Source: Rhexocercosporidium sp. MPI-PUGE-AT-0058
Taxonomy: Eukaryota; Ascomycota; Leotiomycetes; Helotiales
DNA length: 64,000 nt
Direction of reading: 5' to 3'
NCBI GenBank assembly: GCA_020746875.1
Contig: JAGTJL010000016.1
Coordinates: forward strand, 1,798,001 to 1,862,000
The notes beneath the pieces were generated by a model. It searched no databases, was not told the origin of the DNA, and saw only the letters and a program-made list of their open reading frames with translations. Below are positions 34,432 to 46,601 of the stretch, in pieces. The translations under genes and the position numbers were made by a program. Positions within the stretch are counted from its first letter, which is position 1. Each line of letters begins with the position of its first letter.

Positions 34432-35600
34432 ATAATCGCGGTCTTGTTCCTGTATGAATACTGAGACGTGGAGGGGCGTTTTGTGATTTTGTTTTTCGCA
34501 ATTATTGCATCGGAGCGTCTGTCTGCATGATGATAATGGCTTCCTTGTATTTCTTGTTTTTTCCCATGCTCGTATGGAGCGGCGTCTTGAGTTTGGGCGT
34601 CTTGACTATGCTATGGGTGGGCATGAGGGGTGTTCACTATCATACGGTCATACGGTGCAGGGAATTGGAATTTTGTCTTTGTCTGTGTATTAGTTCTTGA
34701 ATTGAAAACACTTCATAAATCACGAATTTAACCCCACATGCTCGTTGTGTTTAGTTTACAGAATTTGTCGTACATACTGCCTTCTGGGTCTCTCCCGTAA
34801 ACCAATGTTCGTTTTTAGTCAGGCTTTCTCTCCACCAAGTCATACTTCCGATCCTGGCTTCTGAGCCCCTCTCGTCTGGGGATTTATTGCCTATTTCCGG
34901 CCCTTTTCGCTTACCCTCCACTGCTTGCTTCATTTCGATTCGTTCTGAGAATTTTCTCTCCAGCTGCACTACGTGGCAGTATCGATGAACTTTAATATCA
35001 TTATTCGCATACGACGAGTCCGTGAGCTGTTCGCCCTACTGCGCCACGGCGAGAGTTTTCCCACTTCATTTTCTTTCATCTCGCCATTCTCACGTCGTAT
35101 TTACTTCAATTTGCTCATTCCTCAAGTTGGGTGAACAAGCGAAGCCCAGCTGGTTTGAATCCCGATCGATGGTGCAGCAACGATGAAGAGCCTCAGCGCT
35201 GGTAGTGAAGGTGAGTTGGATTTTGCATGTAGGACAAAGGGAAGGATGACTTTTCTCTCGGCTTCAGGACGGACTGCAGTATACACATGATACATCCACC
35301 CCAACACTTTCATGCTTTGCCGCTTCTGTAGAATATTTCATTTGATCAACTATTGTTCAGATGGAGTCGCCAACAATGCGCTGCTTTAAACTCCGAACTT
35401 TCTAGCTTTTCGGATTGCTTCTTCAGCCACTCAAAAGCGCGGAATTAAAGGTAGAGCAAAATGCAGGAATATCTTTAGGTATATAACAAATGAGCTAGGC
35501 GGCCAAATAAAAGTTCATACATGCGGTAATGTTCAAAATTCATCTTTTCCCTTCTTTCAGATCAGCCGCTGTCTAGGAGCAAAGTGTTCCACCCACCCAC

Positions 35601-38470
35601 TTATCTCCATCGGAGCCAGCCAGAAATTGATCCAGTATGCCGCTTCCTTTTTTGCTCAATCAGGTCACACAGATCTGATGCATTCTCTTGAGAAGTTACC
35701 ATGCAAATTACGTCCTCCACACTTAGCGTCGCTACTGACGTACTGTAGCCGCTTTTGGAGGTAGGGTGAACAGGAGTCTCTAGATCAGCACCTGCATTGA
35801 TCAAGTACTCGAGAGCAAGGAAGTGCTCTTGATCTGATTCAAATTGCACCGTGTAAACTTTCTGCGCCGAATGAACGAGGTGCAACAAGAACAGCCGCCA
35901 GGGCGTAGGTTTGGTGTCCAAGTGATATCCATGATCTGAGGAGAAATTCGGATCAGCGCCATGATCGAGAAATACCCTCACCAGTTCGGACCTCATCCGA
36001 ATCTCAGCCGGCCGGATCAATGATGATTCCAGCAGATTTGCCATCTCAAGTGATCTCGGAATAAGACGTGGGAAGTTTCTGAACCGCCACCAGAGATATC
36101 CTACGAGTTGATGCTGAATCATGAGCTCGAGAAAAGTCGATGTGCTTTCACCCTTTTCGATAGATCGTTTCTGCCACCACCAGAACGTTTGACCTTTTCG
36201 ACTATGCACGATCGTTTCGAGTTCGTTGATTTGTGCGCCGAGGACGTCTTTGGTGGCAAGCTCATAGATCTTTGCCTCCTGGAGGAATTGAAAAACGAGG
36301 CCGTGGATAGGACCTCCTTCTTCCCATGCCGGACTTACCTTGTGGAATTTAATTCGAGCCAATAAGACGTTGCAGACTTCCCGCTGAGGGTCAAACGAGG
36401 ATTTTAGGCGCTGAGTGAGTATTTTTCGTGCCTCAGTGCTTCGAAGGTAATTTCTGATTGAGTTGTGGGACCAAGCTACAAGCTCCTCGGAGTTGCTCCC
36501 GCTGGATGGGATTATATCTACAAGACATCCACACCAGATCGAGACTCTTTCTTTTGTGCTTCTGCATCTTCGGTCAATCTCTTGTTGCCCCATAGGAACT
36601 GCTGCTCCGCCTAACACAGAGTCTGAACTTTTGTCGAGGAATGATATTGCCAGAATACTCAAAGGTTCGCGTGCTTGACTAGCGAGCAACAGTATCCTAG
36701 CTTGTTGGTCGTGGACCTCCTCTGGCACGTCGTTCAAGATATGAAAGAGTAGCTCTTGCAGATCGATCGGAAGTCGCTTCAGTTCACCGAGGAAGTCGTA
36801 CATGTCGTCCAAAGGTTTCATGGCACTCAGAACTCTAGAGAAGACCATGTCGATCCAAGTAAAACTCCCAGCAGATTCTCTTCGTAGGTACTCGAACACC
36901 TCGGCTTTCCAATTCGAGGCAAAGTTCTCTCTTTGCGCAATCCAGGGATCTTCGTCTAACTTCTTCGTGATATAGTGGCAGATGCGTCCATCCGTGAGAT
37001 CTGGTAGGAAATAACATTGAGTTGATTCGTTTTTGAGCGCAACCCCGATTGTGTTATTGGGTCGAGTTCTCAAACACATCTTGATGGAACGCGACGAGCA
37101 CCTTTTTTTCAACAGAGATGCGATTTCTGTCTCAAAGCCTTCGAAACGATCCAGGCCTTCAATAAAGAAGCAAAACTTTGCATTGGAGTCCTTGACTTGG
37201 CAGATTAACTCGAGTGCCAGGACCAGATCTTCACGACGGAATGTGACATGTCCAAACCTCCCTCCCCGAGCTTCGACTAGATGTGTCCATTCCTCGGGGT
37301 ATGACGCTGAGAGGATTGAAAGGCATTGCCGGATAAATTGGAGGCAAATGGAACGTAAAAGATCGTGGATAGGATATTGTGTGGTCGTCCTGAAATATTC
37401 GGACTTGTATGATACTGAAATGAATGGCGAGTTCCCTACCCATCTCAAGAGCGCATTTTTCGTGTGGATAGAATGTGAGAATTGCTCCATCAAGGCCGAC
37501 TTCCCAGTTTCCTCTCTCTCAGATATCCAGAATATTCCTCTGCCATTTTCGAGCCATTCGTTGAAGTGATCCGGGCAGGGGAGGCGGATGCTGGAGGGGT
37601 ACCGAGGCCGTTCAGAAGCTGATGGGGCGTATTCTTCAATATCACGTTGACAACAATCCCTACCTCTGGATATAAGACTCTGTTTAAAGTGGCACTCTGC
37701 AATAAACACTTTTGTTTGCTCCGCAATGCTCGAAAAAGTTATGAGGATGTCGCCTAGTGGTCTTCCCAAACCGACTGTGCTCGAGCGTGGCATCCGTCTT
37801 CGATGGTGATCGTCACTGACATTTTCTGATACATTTGATGAAGTAGCAAGGTTCCTGAATGCTGTATTTGTATCTATAACGAGTCTTTGTAGCTCCTTGG
37901 ATCTGTTGATGTTCAGTCGGCGTGATGTTTCGGCGAGCTTCTCAACCCAGTTTTCAATCTCTTCCTTCTGGGATCTTGCATCGAGGAATCAGCTAATACT
38001 ATGCAGATTTCGCAGATTTCTAACCTGATGTAGGAGGGGATATGCTCATCAATCTGAAGCTCGAGTTCCTGCAGATGCTTGTCGAGCGCCACAAGCCCGT
38101 GATGCCCAGATGTCCAGACAAACTTTGACGTCGCACAAGGCGGCTTGTGCCTCCCACCGCCCTCACTAATTTGCGCCTCTGCGATGGTTTCCTCGAGCTC
38201 CTGGTGTATCGAGTAGCATTCTTCGCAAATCCTGGTCAGAGCTTCCTCGTGAGGTGTCGGGTGCTTTCCGGATTCGAAGATCAAGGTCGCAAGTCGAGCG
38301 ATTTCGTGGGCACAAGATATCTCCCAGATCCTGGATTCCAGCTCAGCTTGGACGTACTCAACAGCGGTCGATGACTTGATATCTTCCATGTCTAGTGATA
38401 CGATCTCTCGCGCAGACGTGACGAAACGGACGATGGCTCCCGCCAGATCAAGGATAGGGAGTACGTTCAT
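35601..38470 (-). CDS. STAND/NLR-like protein: Helo-like N-domain, degenerate NACHT, ankyrin-like C-terminus
   Basis: Two exons (38470-38025, 37974-35601) with a 50-base intron give 939 residues. The N-terminus LDLAGAIVRFVTSAREIVS is typical of the Helo-like domain that heads many fungal NACHT proteins. The NTPase region begins near FNEWLENGRGIFWISEREETGKSAL. The usual GKPGSGKS Walker A has become EREETGKS, and Walker B IDGLDE-like is IEGLDRFEG. Helical and winged-helix-like parts follow. The C-terminus has HGADPNF and INAGADLETP, typical ankyrin repeat loops. Such proteins act in heterokaryon incompatibility and non-self response. With the glycine-rich loop altered, ATP binding may be weak, so this may be a regulatory or decaying member. 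The open frame has no stop. The downstream interval 34432-35600 has no gene. Confidence 0.75.
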
Positions 38471-40252
38471 TATTCCTTCCTTCCGAAGTCGATATTGTGT
38501 GAGTAGAACGTACGGGTGTGGAAATCATCAAGAATCTGGATTTCGATGCAGTAATTATCTTCGCAGTTGGTCGACGAGACAGGAGGATTGGACGTACTTC
38601 CAGGCTAGTCGGTCGCGTTGTTGTGGTCCGCCACGTCGAATCTGGGTGGGTGATCCGTCCATCAGGCATTCTGTAGCGAACAGGATCAAGTTCCGCTCGT
38701 CCATTGCATATGCATATGCATGAACCTCAATGGTGTTGGATGTAACGCTGGGGGTCCTCTCACAGTTCATTGCTAGTGAGAAGGAGAAGTTTGTCAACGA
38801 AAGCAAGCTGTGAAGACCAGCCCCCAGTCACCGGTCAGCCACATTCATTGGCCTCAGGTATCGTCAGATTTCATCGAAGATTGCTCTGGGCCGACGTAGT
38901 GACACAGGGCCATGGTTTGAAACGAATAAGTTATGCTCGAATCGCAGATGTCAGGCTGGGGTCTACTCCATGCATTGAGCTTGTCCAATCAAGAAATGGA
39001 AAAGCTTGAGGCTCAGGATTGGACAAGCAACAGCGTCTGGCACAAGGATTACTCTGGCAGACGGTTGCTCCACCTAAACTTCTGGTTCTACAGTGCTGTA
39101 GATTCTTATTCCGATACTTACAGGACTTCTACATGGCTACTTTCCGGCTTTTACAGTCCAAGCGGAACATCTGCAGTGCCAACAAGCATTTAAATCTCCG
39201 TAGGGCAAAGCTATCTGGTTCGACTCCCCGATTATTCAAAGTTAGGAGACGTCCTTTATGACAACTAATTTATTCAAGGTTTGCATTCTAATCCTTCCAT
39301 GTTATGCTGACGAAGGTGCACAGCAGCCTGACTAACGGTAATTGCGCTACCTCAAACACAGCACAATTGTAGAAATAACTCATTATGCCATTGAGTTCTC
39401 CTATGACATCATTCATAAAATACACTTTAAATCCTTGTATCCACAATTCACAGGCTTGATGAGTTTCAGATCACTTGCTGCGATGAGCTTTGCTCTGCTA
39501 AAGAAGAAGAAGCTACAACGGCATTTCGTAGCAGTTTCTTCCTAACTTTCGGTCGAAGAGATTGAGGATGGAATTGAGCCGCAGAATTCAATTCAGATAC
39601 AAACTCGAGACCAGCCACAAAGGGATCTTCAAATTGTTGGGCACCAGTTGGGGCTGATCGAACCTGTGGCGCTCAACTTGGCGCAGCCACAACCAAAACA
39701 GCCCCTTTGAAGAATCTCGCTTAATTTCGTACCCCCACCAGCGCCGGCCAAAACAAACCCCCACCCCCAAAAACAGACAACAGACAAAGAAAGTGGATAG
39801 GCCCATGAAAAAAAAATTACAAGCGCAAAATCCGACGAACAAAATGACAAAACTCTAAGTTTACGCCCCTCGCCCTAAGGGAGGACTTCTGCAGTGTCTC
39901 TTAGAAACCATAAGCCTTCAATTTTGGCTTCAATCGCTTATCCGCAGTGGGTAAACACCCACAGAAGAGACGTCAGGGACCTGGGTACATTGCTTCCCAT
40001 TCACTTCTTGCACAAGTTGGCACATCAAGGGGAGAGACAGGCTTTAAGAAAGATATTCATTGATTGTTCCAGAAAAGCTTAGTAGTCCCCACTTGTTTGC
40101 CAGTTGCATGTGTTTGTAATATCTGCACCAAGACTTCTTTAGCCAGGAGGTGGACATGGCAGCCTTTGCGGTTCGCGAATCTCCCCATGAAATGTACATA
40201 GCTATCCAATTTCAGCTCATTAAAAATGAGGGACGATGCCTCAGAAATTAAT

Positions 40253-41618
40253 TCAGTCCTCCTCCATGTCGCCCTCCTCATCATCTGTCATCAAAAGGGC
40301 AAAGGGGTTTTGACTCATTAATACTGGCTTCGTGGGTGCTGGAAGTTGAATCTTTAAGGCGTTTCGGTTGTGTTTTTTTTGTGGTTTCCTTCTCTGAGAA
40401 TGGTAATCTTCTCGGGTTCTGAGGTGTATAAAGTTGTTTCTCTCGACCGCCACTCTTGGATTCTGCTTCGGCATTGCGCTGCTGATTTTGCACCTGACTC
40501 GGCTGAACACGCTCTGCCTCTTTCAATTTCTTCCGTGTCTTTCCCGGCTTGACCTTGAACAATCTATCCCGCAATACTACTTTCTCAGGTGTTGTCACCT
40601 CTCTAATGCTTCTCAGCTCCTCCAAGCCCCTCCCCCCTCTCCCTCCCGATCCCTAACAAAATCAGACCAATTAACAGCCACACCCCATAAATCCTCAACC
40701 TCCTCTGGATCCTCGACAGGATTGACCCACGGAACAACATTCTCTCCCCCTTGCAAACACTTTAGATTCGGCAATTCCATCACTACTCTCTCAACGATAT
40801 CGGAGATCCTCACACCATCCTCTCTGTCATCTTCCATAGCCCATGTCCATTCGTTGCTCTCATGTTTATCTGCAGCACTGTGCTAGACTTTGTTTGCGCC
40901 CCAGGTCTAGTCAAGGGTGAGGTCTCTCAAGTTGGGTCAAATTCGTTCAAGATATGTACGTAGATCCTGAGGATGTCGGCGAAGGGGAGTTTGTTATAGT
41001 ATCGCACCCTCACTGTAAGCAAGTCGGGCAAGCGATCGATCTCAGTCTTGAATTCTCCGTTGATCTTAAAAACTTTATAAGGGACGCGCAGTGAGGCCCG
41101 ATAGTGCGGAGGAAACTCAAGAGTGGATCGTATTTCGAGAAAGTTGGCTGTCTGCCTTTGATCATAAACTTCTGGATTCTCCGCGCATTATCTCTTGCTA
41201 TGGCAGGGGTCCAGTTTCTGTTTGGGAATCCGGGGTAGAGATGATTGTTTCCATTGAGATTGGTCACGGAATGTGCGGTGGCCGTGTTAATCACGAAGGT
41301 ACTGGTTCCGTAGAGAACCTTGGAAGGTTCGTTGTAGAATTGTTGGCTGGTTCCGAGAACGCCAATCCCAATCAAGCCCGAGACAGTGTGCTTTTGGATA
41401 TTAAACACTTCCAGAATACCCCCATGGAGTTTATTGACTTGATGTTCACTCTTGGTGTAGATTCCGTCGGCTTCGTTGACTTCGATGTCGGGGAAATCAT
41501 AAATTCCTCTCTTGAGAAGCAGTGCTTGGGCAGGAGTCGGAGTTGAAGTCCAATACACAGTCATGACCTTCGATTTCCCCATCGACAGGAGTCTTCGTAT
41601 CGTATCTATGGGTTTCAA
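40253..41618 (-). pseudogene. Decayed member of a fungal F-box-associated-type family
   Basis: The first block (41618-41010) reads well: LYGTSTFVINTATAHSV, then LYPGFPNRNW and SFLRTIGPHCASLIKFL. A frame change is then needed to continue as INGEFKTEIDRLPDLLTVR, another to reach PNLRDLTLD. Two TAG stops precede HESNEWTWAMEDDREDGVR and IVERVVMELPNLKCL. A final block ends NPFALLMTDDEEGDMEED in another frame. I recall many Leotiomycete and Dothideomycete proteins with the order GTNTF, YPG, IGP, GLP.L; no function is known. Both TAG stops could derive from CAG or TGG by C-to-T change on one strand. Confidence 0.45.
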
Positions 41619-43020
41619 TTAGAAGTAATTGCTGTCATCTGTCTCGTTGGCACTTGTATACCTAGTAATTATCCCAGGCTTTCTCTCCGGTTCTTTTTTT
41701 TCTTCGGGAGTCTTCGACGTCCGTAGTTGAAGGCGGGAGAGATGCCGATTGGCCGTGCAAAGCAGTGGCCGTAGATTAGGTTGTGGATTTCTGTGAGGCG
41801 TTGGAGAGGAGATCAAGGGGCTCTTTAAACGGGGTGACAATTTATTGACGTAAGGCACGGGAGATTTAAAAATCGGAAGGGTAGAATTCTCTGTTGCTTT
41901 CTGATGCTTTTCCCTGTTCCCTTTGAGAAAACCATTGAGTGGCTTTCATTGTCCGATACAGTGAAGAATTATTTCATGGAATTTTGTGTATTATTTGTTT
42001 AGTATGGAGTCAAAGAATAATCTTCGAGAGGTTTTAAGCTGATGTCGGGGGGCGAGGGTCGCTAGCGTCGTTTTATCGATATGGAATTGATCCACTCTGC
42101 GTGAAGAGTAGTTCTTGGCTTGCCGTGAACTACTTCTAACACTAACATTCTATATAATTGAACCTATCAGAGCACCGAAGACTGGATGTCGCAGGGGTTA
42201 TGGAGCCTGAATTTCGCGAAACTGGTTCCTCGCTTACATCCACAAGACTTCACGCCCTATGTTTTTTTTAAGCTTCAACATGTTTCTGTTAAGCATAAGT
42301 ATCATGTATAGATTTATGTATAGTTATGTGTCCCTTAAATACCTATGTTCTCTCAAGTAACGAAGTAAAAGGTGATCTGGGCTTCACGTTACAGTGTTCT
42401 GCTCGCATTCTCCTATTTCAAAGCTACTACCATCTCCACGCTTCAACTGCCAAGAGCCATCATATATGTTTAAATTTATATTGGAAAGAAATTTTTTTTT
42501 GGGGGGGCATTGTTTCTCTATCTAATAAGGAGGATCTCCCCTCATGGGCTCTTGCGAAAGGTTCCCGGCTATTCCCGCATACCCGGACCAGTCCAACGCT
42601 CAATATCAATAGGCTGAAAAAAGAGGAGCACCAAAAAAATCAAATCAAAAAATGAAGGCATCGCTTTCCAAAAATTGTAATTGTGTGAATGACCGCGGGT
42701 TTCGCAGGCCGGCTTTCGTACCTCTGCGGGAAGTTGCTGTCGTGTGAGTAACGGTACGACGAAAGTTTTGCGTGGAAAGGCGATCCAGGAAAATAAAGAG
42801 GCTGCTAGAAGAGCCCTCAAATTCTCAATTCTGAATATCGGTTGTATTCCGCGAAAAAGAACATGTTTGACTCAGACAGCGTGTATCTAGACTGAGATGC
42901 TTCGACTCATGGAGTATTCATAGACTATCCGGTTGTTCCCAATCTCTGATATCTAGATAGACCCGAGGAGTTTTGTGGTCTGCTACTTCGGTACTCTGGA
43001 ATAATCTCAAGGCTACCTAA

Positions 43021-43215
43021 TTACAAGTCCTTAAGTTGCGGGAGTCCCTTCACCAGCTTCTCGATGACATCACTGACTCTCTTATCCTGGAACTTTTCGT
43101 GGGCATCATTATGGGAAGTATCGAATACGAACTCGCTGCTTCCGCAGAGAATTCTAGTTCCTTCTTCCTGGACTTGCTTGTAGGTTGCTAAAAGACGGAT
43201 TCCAATAAAAACCAA
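43021..43215 (-). pseudogene. Internally deleted relic of the same family as 40253-41618
   Basis: A short frame reads ILCGSSEFVFDTSHNDAHEKF followed at once by RVSDVIEKLVKGLPQLKDL. In the neighbouring copy the matching blocks (LYGTSTFVINTATAHSV and RISDIVERVVMELPNLKCL) lie hundreds of bases apart. The middle of the gene therefore appears deleted. Further short frames up to 43997 may belong to the same relic. The intervals 41619-43020 and 43998-45343 hold no gene I can support. Confidence 0.35.
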
Positions 43216-45343
43216 AGATAGAAGGTCTCCTCTTAGATAACTTCAACAGAATTTCCGACAGGCTGGAAGTTGTAGTTATAGATGTTGCTGTGCTCATCGG
43301 TTGAGATTGCGGTATTCGGGAGTCCAACTTTGTCTGTGATCAATTTTCATTGTTTGGCAGTGGCAGGAAATATACGATAAAACGAAACTCCACCGAGAGT
43401 GCCATCGCGAGTAGGGAGGCCATCTTCGCTCCATTGAGGAAGTGGTTGGATTTTGCTCTCCCACTAGTAGCGGTATATCCTGAACTTACGAGTAGCCTGC
43501 CCATCTCCTTCTCTGTACTTCTCGTTACGTTGAAGGTAACGGCAGTAGAAACTATTCTTGGGAATTATACCAACAGGTCGGACAAAACACAGCTCGTAGA
43601 TCAAGCATCCGGCGTCTGGACCTGTGAGCTACGGACCGTGGTAGTCAAAATTCGATGATTGCTTAGCGTAAGGAAGGCCTAAGAAACCATTGGGCTTCTT
43701 CTCATTAGTCTATGCATTGGTTGAGGTGGTAAGAGCGCGCGTATTGAGAGCCGTTGGTTCCTTAGCCTTTCTGCGGCGGTTGGTAAGGTGGCCATTGGCA
43801 GAAGCTATCTTAAAGCTGATGTCGACTGGGTTGCTTTGAATGTGTTGATAGGTCCTAAGTGTATTATGGACTTGCAAGGTGTGGTAATAAAAAGGAGGAG
43901 AAAGGTGTTGATAAAATGTCGAGGGAGTCAGGTCGATGTCGTTGCGAGAAGAGTGGAGGTAGTGGGTGGAAAGTTTGGAGTACAGATATCCCATCAACTA
44001 CCACGGCCTGCCAATATTTGTCGCAGCTAGACCCAGCGTGGTGTGGATGACCACTTGACTCCTGCTGCTTGACTGGATTGTCGCTTCGCTAAGTATCTTG
44101 AGCATCCAACGACATTTATATTCAGAGCATTCGCTGCGTCTAGAGCCTGCATTCCGGGTTCATTTCAGACTTACGTAAATTAGGACAAGGCTAATTAGTT
44201 GAATTGAGAAAGTAGATGCAGTAGCAGAGCATGCTGGTGTGAATTTATAGCAGAGGGGCCTTGAACCACTATTAAACTCCGGATGTCCATCTGAGCTCCA
44301 CATGCGAGACTATCACTTGACGAGGGGTTGCTTGATTCTTACAAAAGAATTTTAGTAGTCACATTGATGAATGTACGCGAACGAAGTCTGTAAATCAATA
44401 TAAAGCGTCTTGCTTGCGCAAGGCTCGCATCCCTTTGTTGGAGTTAATAGGTGACGCCCTCTCGCTTAATGCTTCACCCCTATTTTATTGCAAGAGATGC
44501 AAAATAAGCGAACAACCAGATCAACGCGAGGCTGTGAATCTCGTCTGGAAAGGACATTGAATCGGAGAAAGACAGTTAAAGGCCGCAAGTAGTAGGCAGT
44601 GGTAAACCCTTCGCCTATCGCCTTGTAAAGGGCCATGCCTTCACCACAATCAACCGCGATGTGAGAGCGAAACTCAGTCTCAACAGAACAGGGTTTGTGG
44701 CAACAGCTATGACTAACAATTACATGAAGGACTACTTTTAATCCAAGCCATGCACTGATATTCGAGCCTTACAGAGCATACGAGCAATTACAATTCGCCA
44801 TGGTCATTAGGCAAAAGGTCACATGACCTGTGAAAGCTGAGTGCAGCAAAAACTCTTAAATTCCAGCTATCATCCACAGCAGACATACGCCTCCATCGTC
44901 ATTTCGTATTGTCGGTTTGTATTCAAAGAGGCTGTATATTGTGAAGAATGGAATTAAAGAAAACGATTTGGAATTGCGTGATGTGGAATCAGAAAGTGGC
45001 TTAGGATGACCTTGGCCTCTCATTTGTCAGCTTCTGCTTCGAATCCCTGCAACCCCTCCATGACGACTTGACATGCGCGACGGCGGCGGTCCGAGGATGC
45101 GACCCTGTAGGAGAGAAGAGCTTCATAAATATCTATCGTCGCCCTCTGCATCACTTCATATCTCATTCTTTTCCATGAACAACAACAACACTTGAATCCA
45201 ACACCTACATCTACATCTCTCGAAGAAATTCAATCGCAGTACCAGCTTTACGACCATCAGCTAACTCGAGAAAAGAAAACAATCTGCCTTCAACAACCCC
45301 AACACCCCGCACCCTCCTCCTTTTTCTCCTCGCAACCATCTTC

Positions 45344-46026
45344 ATGGCCTTCACCATGCCCGGGTTCCTCAACCGCCTGATCCGTCCTTTCAGCGCAAGC
45401 ACATCTCTCGGTCTGGGAGAAAGTGCACCCATCACCTCTCCCGAAGGCGCACAATTAGCCACCATCGCCGCAGGATGTTTCTGGGGCGTTGAACATATGT
45501 TCCGGAAGGAGTTCAAGGGAAAAGGACTATACGATGCACGAGTTGGGTATATTGGAGGTGATATGAAGAGTCCTAGCTATAGAGCTGTGTGCTCGGGAAG
45601 TACTGGACGTATGTGTACCCTGATTCTTTGACTTCTATGGATACGACGAATAGATGGACAGAAGCTAATGAAAATACAGACGCCGAAGCCCTCCAAGTCT
45701 CCTACGATCCCTCCCAAGTCACCTACCGCCAACTCCTAGAGTTCTTCTACAAGATGCACGACCCTACGACATCCAACCAACAAGGTCCAGACAGGGGGTC
45801 GCAATACCGCAGTGGTATCTTCTATCACAATCCCGAGCAGGAGAGCGTGGCGAGGGAGGTTACCAAGTTGGTCAATGAGAAGTGGTGGAAGGGGAAGGTC
45901 GTTACGGAGATCTTGCCTGCGGGTGAGTGGTGGGATGCTGAGACGTATCATCAGAAGTACTTGGATCATAACCCTGGGGGATATGAATGCCCGAGTCATT
46001 TCTTGAGGAGCTTTCCGGCTTTGTAG
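45344..46026 (+). CDS. msrA: Peptide methionine sulfoxide reductase A
   Basis: Two exons (45344-45608, 45680-46026) flank a 71-base intron; the junction restores [14 protein letters not shown]. The catalytic motif [16 protein letters not shown] contains the nucleophilic cysteine. Then come [11 protein letters not shown], the [13 protein letters not shown] segment and a length of 203 residues, all typical of MsrA. The enzyme reduces the S-epimer of methionine sulfoxide in proteins using thioredoxin, repairing oxidative damage. The N-terminal stretch [20 protein letters not shown] is basic and hydroxylated, so mitochondrial targeting is possible, with ATG 45356 as an alternative cytosolic start. 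It stands alone between unrelated genes. Confidence 0.9.
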
Positions 46027-46601
46027 AGAGTGGATTGGATGGGTTGGGGGGGTTAGACATGTGGTGGAAAATTGATTGGATGGAATTCCTGAGTAATGAA
46101 TGATGATGAAACTGTACGATACGTCGCGCAACCGAAGCACGCGAATTTGAGAAGCTCTGTTGTTTGTTTGGCTATTGTACCCCAGAATGTACTTACAAGT
46201 TATAAAAATGTGAGCTTTTCTTTGTGTTTTGATTTCATTTCCTCATCCCTTGCTTGATCATGTACTCCTGGACCCATTTGTGTTTGGATCATCTTTTGAA
46301 TCTCCACCTTTTCTCTTTCAATCTCAGGGCGACACCTTTTCCACCCCTCGACAGCAAATTGCTTTTATAAACTATCTTTATTGACCTGGGAAAGCCACAG
46401 CCAGTAGATCAAGTGATCTTGTCCTACCATTTCATCCTCTACTGCAGGGCCCCGAGTAAATGCATCGAGCAGTGTAACCATGTTTCAGTCTCTTCCTTCA
46501 AAGGCCGTCCTCTTCGCCTCCTCCATCTTTTCATCCATGAAAAACGACGTCTTCTCGCGTCTCTCCCTATCTTATATTTCAGACCGGATTACTCCAACAC
46601 A

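Noticed and set aside
35122..35170. GGTTTGAATCCC, a B-box-like sequence suggesting another tRNA
   Set aside because: Flanking bases do not form a T-stem or acceptor stem and no A-box is in range.
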